A stretch of 64,000 nt of DNA from Paraburkholderia atlantica. Lineage in GTDB: Bacteria > Pseudomonadota > Gammaproteobacteria > Burkholderiales > Burkholderiaceae. A program made the translations under genes and the position numbers. The notes under the pieces were generated by a model, which worked only from the letters and a program-made list of their open reading frames with translations, was not told the origin of the DNA and did no database searches. The stretch spans positions 248,001 to 312,000 of the forward strand of contig NZ_WHNQ01000005.1 of assembly GCF_009362785.1 (NCBI RefSeq), in the 5' to 3' direction. Below are positions 47,656-58,139 of this stretch, piece by piece (within the stretch, counting starts at the first letter, position 1; each line of letters opens with the position of its first letter).

Positions 47656-48408
47656 GTGGCAACTGGGATCGATCGCGGGACCTCCGCACAATGGCCTTAT
47701 CCGCGGCTGATCGCGCACCGCTGCGGCGGCACCCTCGCGCCGGAAAACACGCTGGCCGGTTTCGACGCCTGCGTGCGCTACGGTTATCGCATGGTCGAAT
47801 TCGACGCGAAGCTGTCCGCCGACAACGCGCTGTTCCTGCTGCACGACGACACGCTCGATCGCACGACCAACGGCCACGGGCCTGCTGCCACGCATACGTG
47901 GCAGCAACTCGCCGCTCTGGATGCCGGCGCGTGGCGCGGCGCTGAGTTCGCCGGCACGCGGTTGCCGGCGCTCGCCGACGCGGCCGAGCGTTGTGCGCGC
48001 GACGGCATCGCCGCGAACATCGAGATCAAGCCGTGTCCGGGCCGCGAAGTCATCACCGGCACGCTGGTCGCGCAAGGCGCGCTCGAGCTTTGGCAAGGGC
48101 AGACTCCGCCGCTGCTGTCGTCGTTTTCGTTCGACGCGCTCGCCGCTGCGCGCGCGGCCGCGCCGTCGCTGCCGCGCGGCATGCTGTTCGAGCAGGTGCC
48201 GGCGGACTGGTTGAGCATCGTGCGCGAGCTCGACTGCGTTTCGCTGCATGCGAGTCACCGTTATCTGAGCGAGCCGCTGGTCGCCCAAATCCGCGCGGCC
48301 GGGCTGCGCGTGCTCGCCTACACGGTGAACGATCCGGCGCGCGCGCGGGTGCTCGAAGAATGGGGCGTGGACATGATTTGCACGGATCGGATCGATCTGT
48401 TGACCTGA
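47656..48408 (+). CDS. ugpQ: Glycerophosphodiester phosphodiesterase
   Basis: A 250-residue cytoplasmic GDPD that hydrolyses glycerophosphodiesters to glycerol-3-phosphate and an alcohol. The start is GTG with AAGGAA 8 bases upstream. IAHRCGGTLAPENTLAGF carries the catalytic His-Arg and the metal-binding Glu. VEFDAKLSADNALFLLHDDT has the second metal-binding acidic residue and catalytic His, and DRTTNGHG follows. No signal peptide is present, as in UgpQ. It is separate from ugpABCE genes here and followed by the dctA promoter region. Confidence 0.94.
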   Translation: MATGIDRGTSAQWPYPRLIAHRCGGTLAPENTLAGFDACVRYGYRMVEFDAKLSADNALFLLHDDTLDRTTNGHGPAATHTWQQLAALDAGAWRGAEFAGTRLPALADAAERCARDGIAANIEIKPCPGREVITGTLVAQGALELWQGQTPPLLSSFSFDALAAARAAAPSLPRGMLFEQVPADWLSIVRELDCVSLHASHRYLSEPLVAQIRAAGLRVLAYTVNDPARARVLEEWGVDMICTDRIDLLT

Positions 48409-48465
48409 AGTCGCGCTCGCAAGCTTCGCCCCAACCGCTGCGGGTTTTCCCGCAACCGCGCGCGC

Positions 48466-48517
48466 ACCGGATTCCGGATTCCCCGACAGCATTTGTCCGG
48501 ATTTCCGGAATCCCGGA
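48466..48517 (+). promoter_or_regulatory. Upstream activator repeats for dctA (probable DctD sites)
   Basis: Two similar inverted-repeat elements are present: CCGGATTCCGGA at 48467-48478 and TCCGGATTTCCGGA at 48496-48509, followed by a partial TCCCGGA to 48517. Centres are about 30 bases apart, close to three helical turns. They lie about 75-115 bases upstream of the sigma-54 promoter, the usual place for enhancer-binding proteins such as DctD. Confidence 0.65.
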
Positions 48518-48580
48518 CGGCACGCGCCGCGCCTTGCCGGAAAATCCATAAAAATCAAGGCTCTCAGTCTGAAATCAAAC

Positions 48581-48595
48581 TGGCATCGACCTTGC
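48581..48595 (+). promoter_or_regulatory. Sigma-54 promoter of dctA
   Basis: TGGCATCGACCTTGC matches the RpoN -24/-12 consensus (TGGCAC-N5-TTGC). The invariant GG (48582-48583) and GC (48594-48595) are 10 bases apart, exactly as required. Transcription would start about 12 bases downstream, giving a leader of about 180 bases. Confidence 0.8.
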
Positions 48596-48785
48596 GAATT
48601 AAAACGCGTGGCCGCCACGGTCCGACAAAAAAGCAAGGAGACACCGATGTCCGATTTCCCTTCCCGGTATTTCTGAATTCGTCGTCTTTGCAGCGGCCCG
48701 CTATCGTGCGCGCACGTGACGACCTTTCGTTTGCGTGTCGCGCGTCGCGGCAAGTCATTCGCTCATATCCCTCGCAGGAACCATC

Positions 48786-50066
48786 GTGAAGAAACCTATC
48801 CATAAAGTGCTGTACGTCCAGGTGATCGTGGCGATCATCATCGGCATCGTTCTCGGGCATTTCTACCCGAACCTCGCCATCGACATGAAGCCGCTCGGCG
48901 ACGGCTTCATCAAACTGATCAAGATGGTGATCGGGCCGATCATCTTCTGCACGGTCGTGACGGGCATCGCCGGCATGGAAGACATGAAGAAGGTCGGACG
49001 CGTCGGCGGCAAGGCGCTGCTGTACTTCGAAATCGTCTCGACGTTCGCGCTGGTGCTCGGCCTCGTCGCCACGCACCTGCTGCGGCCCGGTGCCGGTTTC
49101 AACGTCGACCCGGCCTCGCTCGACGGCCGCGCGGTCGCGTCGTATGCGGCGAAGGCGCACGGCCAGTCGACCGTCGACTTCTTCATGCACCTGATTCCGG
49201 ACACGCTGTCGTCGGCGTTCGCGCAGGGTGAGATCCTGCAGATTCTGCTGATCGCGCTGCTGTTCGGCGCCGTGCTCGCGACGGCCGGTGAGAAGGGCAA
49301 GCCCGTCACGAACTTCATCGAAGGGTTGTCGCACATCCTGTTCGGCATGGTGCGCATCATCACGAAGCTCGCGCCGATCGGCGCGTTCGGCGCGATGGCC
49401 TTCACGATCGGCAAGTACGGCATCGGCTCGCTGCTGCCGATGCTCAAGCTGATCGGCACGTTCTATCTGACCTCGATCGTGTTCGTGGTGGTCGTGCTCG
49501 GCGCGATCGCACGGATGGTGGGCTTCAACATCCTGCGTTTCGTCGCGTACATCAAGGAAGAGATGCTGATCGTGCTCGGCACGAGCTCGTCCGAAGCCGC
49601 GCTGCCGCAACTGATGCAAAAGCTCGAAAATCTCGGCTGCTCGCGCTCGGTGGTGGGCCTCGTGGTGCCGACCGGCTACTCGTTCAACCTCGATGGCACC
49701 AACATCTACATGACGATGGCGGTGCTGTTCATCGCCCAGGCGACCAACACCGACCTCTCGTGGGGCCAGCAGCTGACGCTGCTCGCCGTGACGATGCTGA
49801 CCTCGAAGGGTGCGAGCGGCGTGACCGGCGCGGGCTTCATCACGCTCGCCGCGACGCTGGCCGTGGTGCCGACGATTCCGCTGTCGGGCATGGTGCTGAT
49901 CCTCGGCATCGACCGCTTCATGAGCGAGTGCCGCGCGCTGACGAACATCGTCGGCAACGGTGTCGCGACGGTCGTCGTGTCCGCTTGGGAAAAGGAGCTC
50001 GATCGCAGCAGGCTGAACAAGGTGCTGCGCGGCGAGGTGGCCGTCAAAGAGCCGGCCGGCGTTTGA
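48786..50066 (+). CDS. dctA: C4-dicarboxylate/proton symporter
   Basis: A 426-residue DAACS-family transporter that imports succinate, fumarate and malate. The start is GTG at 48786 (mature text [20 protein letters not shown]) with AGGAA 7 bases upstream; a further GTG at 48735 has no ribosome-binding site and adds a non-conserved segment. About eight membrane helices and two re-entrant loops are present. [18 protein letters not shown] is the serine-rich motif, [20 protein letters not shown] the dicarboxylate-binding region, and [19 protein letters not shown] follows. The sigma-54 promoter upstream and dctBD downstream indicate induction by C4-dicarboxylates. Confidence 0.95.
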   Translation: MKKPIHKVLYVQVIVAIIIGIVLGHFYPNLAIDMKPLGDGFIKLIKMVIGPIIFCTVVTGIAGMEDMKKVGRVGGKALLYFEIVSTFALVLGLVATHLLRPGAGFNVDPASLDGRAVASYAAKAHGQSTVDFFMHLIPDTLSSAFAQGEILQILLIALLFGAVLATAGEKGKPVTNFIEGLSHILFGMVRIITKLAPIGAFGAMAFTIGKYGIGSLLPMLKLIGTFYLTSIVFVVVVLGAIARMVGFNILRFVAYIKEEMLIVLGTSSSEAALPQLMQKLENLGCSRSVVGLVVPTGYSFNLDGTNIYMTMAVLFIAQATNTDLSWGQQLTLLAVTMLTSKGASGVTGAGFITLAATLAVVPTIPLSGMVLILGIDRFMSECRALTNIVGNGVATVVVSAWEKELDRSRLNKVLRGEVAVKEPAGV

Positions 50067-50106
50067 GCCTCGCCAGCCCTGTCGTGACCAGCGCGGACGC
50101 TTAAGC

Positions 50107-52203
50107 ATGAAACCGGCGTCCGCGCATTCTTCCGGGGCGTCTCCGGCCTCCCCGGAGCTTTCCCCGCCTACCTCCGGCGAGACCGCCAGCCGAACCCGCG
50201 GCTATGCCCGCGACCCGTTCGGCGGCGATCTCTTGCCGCCCTATGCCACAATGTCCGATGCCCATCGATCGGACCTTGCCAACGTGACCCGCCGCCTGCT
50301 GATTCTCTTCGCGCTCGCATCCGGGCTCGTGGTGGCATGCTGGCTCACCTACAGCCTTGCGTGGAAAAGCGGTGTCGACACGCTGAGGCGCAACGCCGCC
50401 GTGCGCGCCGAGCGCACCGCGAGCGCGCTCAAGAGCACGCTCGAGCGTTATGAATCGCTGCCTTACCTGCTCGCCGAGCATCCGATCGTGCACGACGTGC
50501 TGATCGATCCGTCTCCCGCCAACGTCAAGCGCGCGAATCTCTATCTCGAAGACCTGAACCGCCACGCGCGCGCGACGGTCACCTACATCATTTCGCTCGA
50601 CGGCTACTGCGTCGCCGCCAGCAATTGGCGCGGCCCGGGCAGCTTCGTCGGCGCCGGCTATCAGTTCCGGCCGTATTTCGTCGATGCGATGAATGGCGGC
50701 GTCGGCCGCTTCTTCGGCATCGGCACGATTTCGCAGGCGCCCGGCTACTACATCTCGCAGCCGGTGCGGCGCGACGGCAAGATCGTCGGCGTAGCGGTCG
50801 TCAAGCTCGATCTCGAATGGTTTCAGGGCGTCGACGCGTCCGAGCCGCTTGTCGTCACCGACGATCATGGCGTGATCTTTCTGTCGTCGGTGCCGGCATG
50901 GAAGTACCACACGATCCGGCCGCTGCCCGGCCGGATCGCCGATTCGATCTACCAGGCGCGCCAGTACGCGCAGCAGCCGATCGAGCCGCTGCCGGTGACG
51001 GTCGAGCGCATGCTCGAAGGCAACGCACAGATTCTGCGCATCGGCGGCGGGCGCTTAGCGCCGCGCTACCTCGCGTCGCGGCACGCGATGGGCGAGCCGG
51101 ACTGGCATCTGATCACAATGTCGCCGGTCGATCCCGTCGATGCCGACGCGCGCAAGGCGACCATCGTCACCGGTTTCGGCTATGTGTCGCTGGTGCTGCT
51201 CGCGTTCTACTGGCGCATGCGGCGCGCGCGCGTGCGCGAAGTGATGCGCAGCCGCGCGCTGCTGCAGAAGGCGTATGCCGAGCTGAACCAGCGCGTCGCC
51301 GAGCGCACCGCGGATCTGTCCGAGGCGAACGAGCAGTTGCACAAGGAAGTCGCCGAGCGTACCCGCGCCGAGCAGGAGCTGCGCGCCGCCCACGACGAAC
51401 TGATCCAGGCGAGCAAGCTCGCCGCGCTCGGCCAGATGGCGGCCGGCATCACGCACGAGCTGAACCAGCCGCTCGCGGCGCTGCGCAGTTTCTCCGACAA
51501 CACGCGCGTGCTGCTCGAACGCGGCGATCAGGCATCGGCGCGCGAGAATCTCGAAGCGATCGCGGCGCTCACCGAGCGCATGGGCAAGATCACCAACCAG
51601 CTGAAGCTGTTCGTCGGCCGCGCGCGGCCGCGTAGCGCACGCGCGTCGATCGTGCGGGCGCTGCGCAACGTCGTTGCATTGCTGCAAAAGCGTCTGCAGG
51701 GCGTCGAGCTCGAATTCGTGCTGATCGATGCCGAGGCGGACATCGACGCCGGGGCCGCCGCTGCGCCAGGCGGCGCGCGCATGCCGCTGAATCTCGCCGA
51801 CGATCATCCGGAGCTGGTCGCGAATTGCGACGATCTTAGGCTCGAACAGGTGCTGATCAACCTGCTCGGCAACGCGCTCGACGCCACCGCCGGCATGAAC
51901 CCCCCGCGTATCACGGTCGAAGTCGAGGCCGGCGCCGCGAACCTGTCGATCGCGGTCGGCGACAACGGCCCCGGCATTCCCGACGACGTGTTGCCCCACC
52001 TGTTCGAACCGTTCTTCACGACGAAGGAAATGGGCCAGGGGCTCGGCCTCGGCCTCGCGATTTCATCGTCGATCGCGCGTGATTGCGGCGGCTCGCTGGT
52101 CGCGCGCAACGCGCCGCAAGGCGGTGCATCATTCGTGTTGACGCTGCGTCGCGCGCGCGTGCAGACCAGCCCCTCGCACGATCCGCTGACCGCTGGCTCC
52201 TGA
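50107..52203 (+). CDS. dctB: C4-dicarboxylate sensor histidine kinase
   Basis: A 698-residue membrane sensor kinase. A transmembrane helix at about 63-84 and another at about 352-369 bracket a periplasmic double Cache domain of about 265 residues that should bind dicarboxylates. A coiled coil (residues 380-435) leads to the kinase core: H450 in AAGITHELNQPLAALRSFSD, N-box INLLGNALDATAG, G1 GDNGPGIP and G2 QGLGLGLAI. The first 48 residues are disordered, so a start at 50251 (MSDAHRSDL) is also possible. It follows dctA by 40 bases and precedes dctD by 31 bases. Confidence 0.94.
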   Translation: MKPASAHSSGASPASPELSPPTSGETASRTRGYARDPFGGDLLPPYATMSDAHRSDLANVTRRLLILFALASGLVVACWLTYSLAWKSGVDTLRRNAAVRAERTASALKSTLERYESLPYLLAEHPIVHDVLIDPSPANVKRANLYLEDLNRHARATVTYIISLDGYCVAASNWRGPGSFVGAGYQFRPYFVDAMNGGVGRFFGIGTISQAPGYYISQPVRRDGKIVGVAVVKLDLEWFQGVDASEPLVVTDDHGVIFLSSVPAWKYHTIRPLPGRIADSIYQARQYAQQPIEPLPVTVERMLEGNAQILRIGGGRLAPRYLASRHAMGEPDWHLITMSPVDPVDADARKATIVTGFGYVSLVLLAFYWRMRRARVREVMRSRALLQKAYAELNQRVAERTADLSEANEQLHKEVAERTRAEQELRAAHDELIQASKLAALGQMAAGITHELNQPLAALRSFSDNTRVLLERGDQASARENLEAIAALTERMGKITNQLKLFVGRARPRSARASIVRALRNVVALLQKRLQGVELEFVLIDAEADIDAGAAAAPGGARMPLNLADDHPELVANCDDLRLEQVLINLLGNALDATAGMNPPRITVEVEAGAANLSIAVGDNGPGIPDDVLPHLFEPFFTTKEMGQGLGLGLAISSSIARDCGGSLVARNAPQGGASFVLTLRRARVQTSPSHDPLTAGS

Positions 52204-52234
52204 TTTCACCCCGAAGCATCACCCGGAACACGCA

Positions 52235-53584
<1,350 letters not shown>

Positions 53585-53644
53585 CGAGAGCGGCGCCGGC
53601 GGCGGGAGAGTGCGCCGGCGCGTTGAGGATCTGCTTGAACCGGC

Positions 53645-54181
53645 TTAAGCCGCGCCAGCCTTCAGCGCCTTCGCGAGCAACTGGTCGAGTTCCGCGAACT
53701 GCGGCTCGCCGACATAGCGCTTCAGGATCTTGCCGTCTTTATCGATGACGAAGGTGGTTGGCGTGAGCTGCACATTGCCGAACTGCTTGGCGGCCGAGCC
53801 GTCGTCCATGGCGACCTTGAACGGCAACTGACGCGTTTGCGTGTAATTGGTGACGTACATCGGCGCGTCGTAATTCATCGCCACCGCGACGAATTCGAGG
53901 CCTTGGCCCTTGAAGCGGTTATAGGTCTCGACCATCTGCGGCATTTCCTTCATGCAGGTGTCGCAGCTCGTTGCCCAGAAATTGACGAGATAAACCTTGC
54001 CTTTCAGGTCGGCGGTCGTGAGCTTCTGTCCGGATAGCAGCGTGAAGGTTGCATCGGGCACGCGCTGCTGGCCGGCAAACGCGAAGTAACCGGCGACGGC
54101 GAGCGCAATGGCCACGGCCACCGCAATTAGATAGCGAAGCGGGCTCGTGCGCCGGGCGGCGGTCGGTGAAGTTGAACTCAT
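53645..54181 (-). CDS. TlpA-like membrane-anchored thioredoxin
   Basis: A 178-residue periplasmic redoxin with an N-terminal anchor (LRYLIAVAVAIALAVAGYFA, residues about 15-34). The active site is FWATSCDTCMKEMPQM with C73 and C76 forming a CDTC motif. LTPTTFVIDKDGKILKRYVG contains the cis-proline and C-terminal strand. GAGG lies 8 bases before the chosen ATG at 54181. It likely reduces periplasmic disulfides in cytochrome c or cupredoxin maturation, by family analogy. It is convergent with dctD. Confidence 0.9.
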   Translation of the reverse strand: MSSTSPTAARRTSPLRYLIAVAVAIALAVAGYFAFAGQQRVPDATFTLLSGQKLTTADLKGKVYLVNFWATSCDTCMKEMPQMVETYNRFKGQGLEFVAVAMNYDAPMYVTNYTQTRQLPFKVAMDDGSAAKQFGNVQLTPTTFVIDKDGKILKRYVGEPQFAELDQLLAKALKAGAA

Positions 54182-54482
54182 GGACGGGACCTCGTGAGTC
54201 GCGCGCGGCGCGGAACAATGGGGCGGTGTAATGGCGCTCTGGCCTGTGCTGAATAGCTTTTCTATTGTAGCTGCAACGCGGCGGCTGCGCCGAAATGGCG
54301 CGAGCGCGCGGCTCGACGCGCCGGGCCGGCAGCGGATCAGCGGATAATGGCGCTTTATGCTCCGCAAGCCCGATCTTTCGCCCATGCTCCAAACCGTTCG
54401 TCGTATCTGCCGTTTAGTTACCCGCGTTTCGTGCCATTTTCCGTTGATCAATCGATTGCCCGCCCGCGGCGCGGGTGTCGTC

Positions 54483-55037
54483 ATGCGACCGGGGCGCGCT
54501 CGTACAGTACTTGGCTCGGCGACGGCCGCATTGGCGCTCGGCGTCGCGCTCAGCGCCTGCTCGCCGACCTTCGACTGGCGCACCGTGATGAACAACGACA
54601 AGGGCTACACGGTCGACTTCCCGGCCAAGCCGGGCAACGACCAGCGCGCGGTGCAGATCGACGGCACACCCATGCAGATGGCGATGCAGACCGCCGAAGC
54701 GGGCAATGCGGTCTTCGCGGTCGGCACCGTGATGCTGCCCGACGATAGCGACGCGACGCAGCGCGCCGCGCTCAATTTCCTGCGCGCGGGACTGGCGCGC
54801 AACGTCGGCGCGACGCCCGATGCTCACGCGGTGCAGATCCCGCTGGCGGCGGGCGGCAAGACCTCCGGGCTGGAAATGACGGTGAGCGGCGCGGCGGGCG
54901 CCAAACACGAGCCGCGCACCGTGTATGCCCGGCTCGTCGCGCGCGGCCGACATGTCTATCAGGCGGCGATCATCGCCGATCAACCGCTGCCGCAAGACCA
55001 GGTCGACCAGTTTTTTTCGTCGTTCCAGCTGTACTGA
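54483..55037 (+). CDS. Lipoprotein of unknown function
   Basis: A 184-residue predicted lipoprotein. The start at 54483 gives MRPGRARTVLGSATAALALG followed by the lipobox LSAC; in-frame starts further upstream (54357, 54384) would mask the signal. The mature part (FDWRTVMNNDKGYTVDFPAK, then PGNDQRAVQIDGTPMQMAMQ and VDQFFSSFQLY) is a single mixed alpha/beta domain that I do not recognise. It is divergent from the TlpA-like gene, with which it shares a promoter region of about 300 bases. Confidence 0.72.
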   Translation: MRPGRARTVLGSATAALALGVALSACSPTFDWRTVMNNDKGYTVDFPAKPGNDQRAVQIDGTPMQMAMQTAEAGNAVFAVGTVMLPDDSDATQRAALNFLRAGLARNVGATPDAHAVQIPLAAGGKTSGLEMTVSGAAGAKHEPRTVYARLVARGRHVYQAAIIADQPLPQDQVDQFFSSFQLY

Positions 55038-55369
55038 ACGCGGTATTTTTGGCCGAGCGGACGCGCCTCAGAACGCCGAACGCAGTGAAAGTTCCTTCGC
55101 AGCTTTGCGCGCTAATTATTGGTTTACGTTGAGCTTTTTGAGTTACGCGCACAACCTGTGGATAACTCTGTTGAGAAGTCGGCCTCAATGGCCGCAAAAG
55201 CCCATCAGGCGGGCCTTTCGTCAAAATTCACGAGCGTACGGTATTTTAAAAAACTCAATGAAATCAATGCCTTCGTGAGATGCCTGTCTGCGCGCTTTCG
55301 GGTTGTATCAAAATCTAACAGGAGCGTGGCTGTGTGAATAAGTCAAGTCTTGACAGTAGATTTTTCTCC
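55038..55369. other. AT-richer convergent gap with a DnaA-box sequence
   Basis: This 332-base region between a lipoprotein gene and yifB is clearly less GC-rich than its flanks. TGTGGATAA at 55157-55165 is an exact reverse copy of the DnaA box TTATCCACA. A weak hairpin AAAGCCC/GGGCCTTT around 55196-55220 could terminate transcription. No gene is supported. Confidence 0.5.
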
Positions 55370-56992
55370 TCATAACGAGCCAAAAGCGCGGCGGTACTGG
55401 ATTGCCTCTGCGACCTGCGCGGCGCTCGGCATCGCCGTGCCAGCCAGATCCGCGACCGTGCGCGCGACCTTCAACACCCGGTAGTACGCGCGCGCCGACC
55501 AGCCAAAGCGCTCGCCGGCTTCGCGCAGCAGTGCCTCGCCGGCCGCGTCCGGGCGGCACACATCGTCGACTTCGCGTCCGTCCAGCTCGCGGTTGGTCTT
55601 GCCTTGCCGGACCAGTTGCCGCTCGCGTGCAGCGCTCACGCGGTATGCGATCGCCGCGCTTGCTTCGCCGGCCGTGGCGGCGCGGGCCGCGAGTTCGGTG
55701 GCGGTCAGTGCTGGAATTTCGAGCTGGATGTCGATGCGGTCGAGCAGCGGTCCAGACAATTTACGCAGATAGCGCGCGGCAACTTCCGGCGTACAGCGGC
55801 AGCGCCCGCCCGGATCGCCGCGCCAGCCGCACGGGCACGGGTTCATCGCGGCGATCAGTTGGCAGGCGGCGGGAAAATCCGCTTGCCACGCGGCGCGCGA
55901 GATCGTGATGCGCCCGGCTTCGAGCGGCTCGCGCAGCGTTTCGAGCACCACACGATCGAATTCGGGAAGCTCGTCGAGAAACAGCACGCCCAGATGCGCG
56001 AGCGTGATCTCGCCAGGCTGCGGCGGATTGCGTCCGCCGACCAGCGCCGCCGCGCTCGACGAATGGTGCGGCGCGCGAAACGGCCGCTGCCGCCACTGCG
56101 ACGGCTTGAAGCCGATGCGGCTCGCGGACAGCAGCGCGGCTGAAGCGAGCGCTTCGTCGTCGGTCATGGGCGGTAGCAGGCCGGGCAGGCGAGCCGCTAG
56201 CATCGACTTGCCGGCGCCGGGCGGCCCGATCAGCAGCACGTGATGGCCACCGGCCGCCGCGACTTCGAGTGCGCGCCGAGCCGCGCGCTGGCCGATCACG
56301 TCGGCCATGTCCGGTGCCGGGGCGGCGGCGTGCACGTCGAGCTCGGGCGCGGCGACCGGCCTAAGACGCGCGTCCGGCGCGCCTGCGAGATGCGCGCAGA
56401 GCGACGGCAGATCGGCAGCGCCGAACACGTCGACGCCGGGTACGAGCGCCGCTTCCGCCGCGCTGGCGGCCGGCAGGTAAAGCTGTGGGGTGTGGAACGC
56501 CTGGGCGGTTACCTGATCGACGAGTGCTGGCAACGCAGAACGCGTTTCAGATGATGCGTCGGCGTCTGCGCCGGCGGCTTCAGCGCTCGCCAGAGCGCCC
56601 CGCGCGGTGCCGCATGCCATCGCGAACGCGCCGCGCATCGGCCGCAGCGCGCCGGTCAGCGACAGCTCGCCGGCAAACTCGCGATGGAGTAGCGATTCGG
56701 CCGGAATTTGCCCGCTCGCGGCGAGGATGCCGAGTGCGATAGGCAGATCGAAACGACCGGATTCTTTGGGTAGATCGGCGGGCGCGAGGTTGACGGTGAT
56801 GCGGCGCACCGGGAAATCAAAACCGCAGTTCTGCAGCGCCGCGCGCACGCGCTCACGGCTCTCGCGCACTTCCAGGTCGGGCAGGCCGACGATCGCAAAG
56901 GACGGCAGTCCATTGGCGAGGTGAACCTCGGCGGTCACTTCGGGCGCACGGCCAGCGGCCGGCGCGCGGCTGCGCACCACGGCAAGCGACAT
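55370..56992 (-). CDS. comM: YifB/ComM family Mg-chelatase-like AAA+ ATPase
   Basis: A 540-residue protein. The N-terminal ChlI-like domain (VHLANGLPSFAIVGLPDLEV, ITVNLAPADLPKESGRFDL) is followed by an AAA+ module with Walker A GPPGAGKSM (256-264), Walker B VLFLDELPEFDRVVLE and CPCGWRGDPGGRCRCT cysteines. The C-terminal Mg-chelatase domain includes SARAYYRVLKVARTVADLAG. ComM is a branch-migration helicase that supports natural transformation and recombination. GGAGGGG lies 4 bases before the ATG. The middle has an extra Ala-rich insert (about residues 128-160). Confidence 0.92.
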   Translation of the reverse strand: MSLAVVRSRAPAAGRAPEVTAEVHLANGLPSFAIVGLPDLEVRESRERVRAALQNCGFDFPVRRITVNLAPADLPKESGRFDLPIALGILAASGQIPAESLLHREFAGELSLTGALRPMRGAFAMACGTARGALASAEAAGADADASSETRSALPALVDQVTAQAFHTPQLYLPAASAAEAALVPGVDVFGAADLPSLCAHLAGAPDARLRPVAAPELDVHAAAPAPDMADVIGQRAARRALEVAAAGGHHVLLIGPPGAGKSMLAARLPGLLPPMTDDEALASAALLSASRIGFKPSQWRQRPFRAPHHSSSAAALVGGRNPPQPGEITLAHLGVLFLDELPEFDRVVLETLREPLEAGRITISRAAWQADFPAACQLIAAMNPCPCGWRGDPGGRCRCTPEVAARYLRKLSGPLLDRIDIQLEIPALTATELAARAATAGEASAAIAYRVSAARERQLVRQGKTNRELDGREVDDVCRPDAAGEALLREAGERFGWSARAYYRVLKVARTVADLAGTAMPSAAQVAEAIQYRRAFGSL

Positions 56993-57113
56993 ATTCCCCT
57001 CCCGTCGGACGGCGCGCTCATTTCGCGCGCATATCCCCTAAAACGCTGATGACGTCACGGCCCGCTTGCCGGTGATGTGCGGCACTGCGCAGCGCGAAGG
57101 CTGCAACCAGTGC

Positions 57114-57368
57114 TTACGGCGTCTGCGTGAGCGGCAGTTTCTGTTCGAGCTCGGCGACGCGGCGCTCGAGTTCTTCGAGGCGCGCGCGCGTACGCACGAG
57201 CACCTGGGTCTGCGTATCGAATTCCTCGCGCGTGACCAGATCGAGCTTCGAGAAGCCCTGCGACAGCATTGCCTTGACGTTGCGTTCGACATCCTTGGCC
57301 GGCGAATTCTTGAACAGATCGCTGACGCGAGCCTGGAAGTCGTTAAAAACGTCGTTCGGTTGTTTCAT
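57114..57368 (-). CDS. ubiK: UbiK accessory factor (BMFP family)
   Basis: An 84-residue coiled-coil protein (MKQPNDVFNDFQARVSDLFK, then LVTREEFDTQTQVLVRTRAR, LEELERRVAELEQ). The BMFP/UbiK family helps assemble ubiquinone biosynthesis complexes with UbiJ and binds lipids. The start at 57368 has AGGGGAA 6 bases upstream. It is divergent from the glnK-amtB region and 121 bases upstream of comM, on the same strand. Confidence 0.9.
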   Translation of the reverse strand: MKQPNDVFNDFQARVSDLFKNSPAKDVERNVKAMLSQGFSKLDLVTREEFDTQTQVLVRTRARLEELERRVAELEQKLPLTQTP

Positions 57369-57382
57369 CGTGTTCCCCTTGG

Positions 57383-57399
57383 TGCACAAAAAATGTGCA
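57383..57399. promoter_or_regulatory. NtrC-like palindrome in the ubiK-glnK intergenic region
   Basis: TGCACAAAAAATGTGCA has perfect 5-base arms (TGCAC/GTGCA) with the 7-base spacing of the NtrC consensus TGCACY-N5-RGTGCA; only the inner Y and R differ. It lies about 230 bases upstream of the glnK sigma-54 promoter and 14 bases upstream of the ubiK start. Confidence 0.5.
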
Positions 57400-57479
57400 T
57401 GTTTCATTGCGCCCGTTCTCCGTGGCAGCGAATGGGCGATCCTGGTGCGCGCGGCTCCTTCGCTGCCGCGGCCGCGTGA

Positions 57480-58094
<615 letters not shown>

Positions 58095-58139
58095 AGATCA
58101 GAGCATAGCGACACGGATAGCGACAAGAGGAAAACCAAG

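Noticed and set aside
48735..48785. Upstream GTG start for dctA adding 17 residues
   Set aside because: No ribosome-binding site and no conservation; the GTG at 48786 has AGGAA at proper spacing and gives the family N-terminus.
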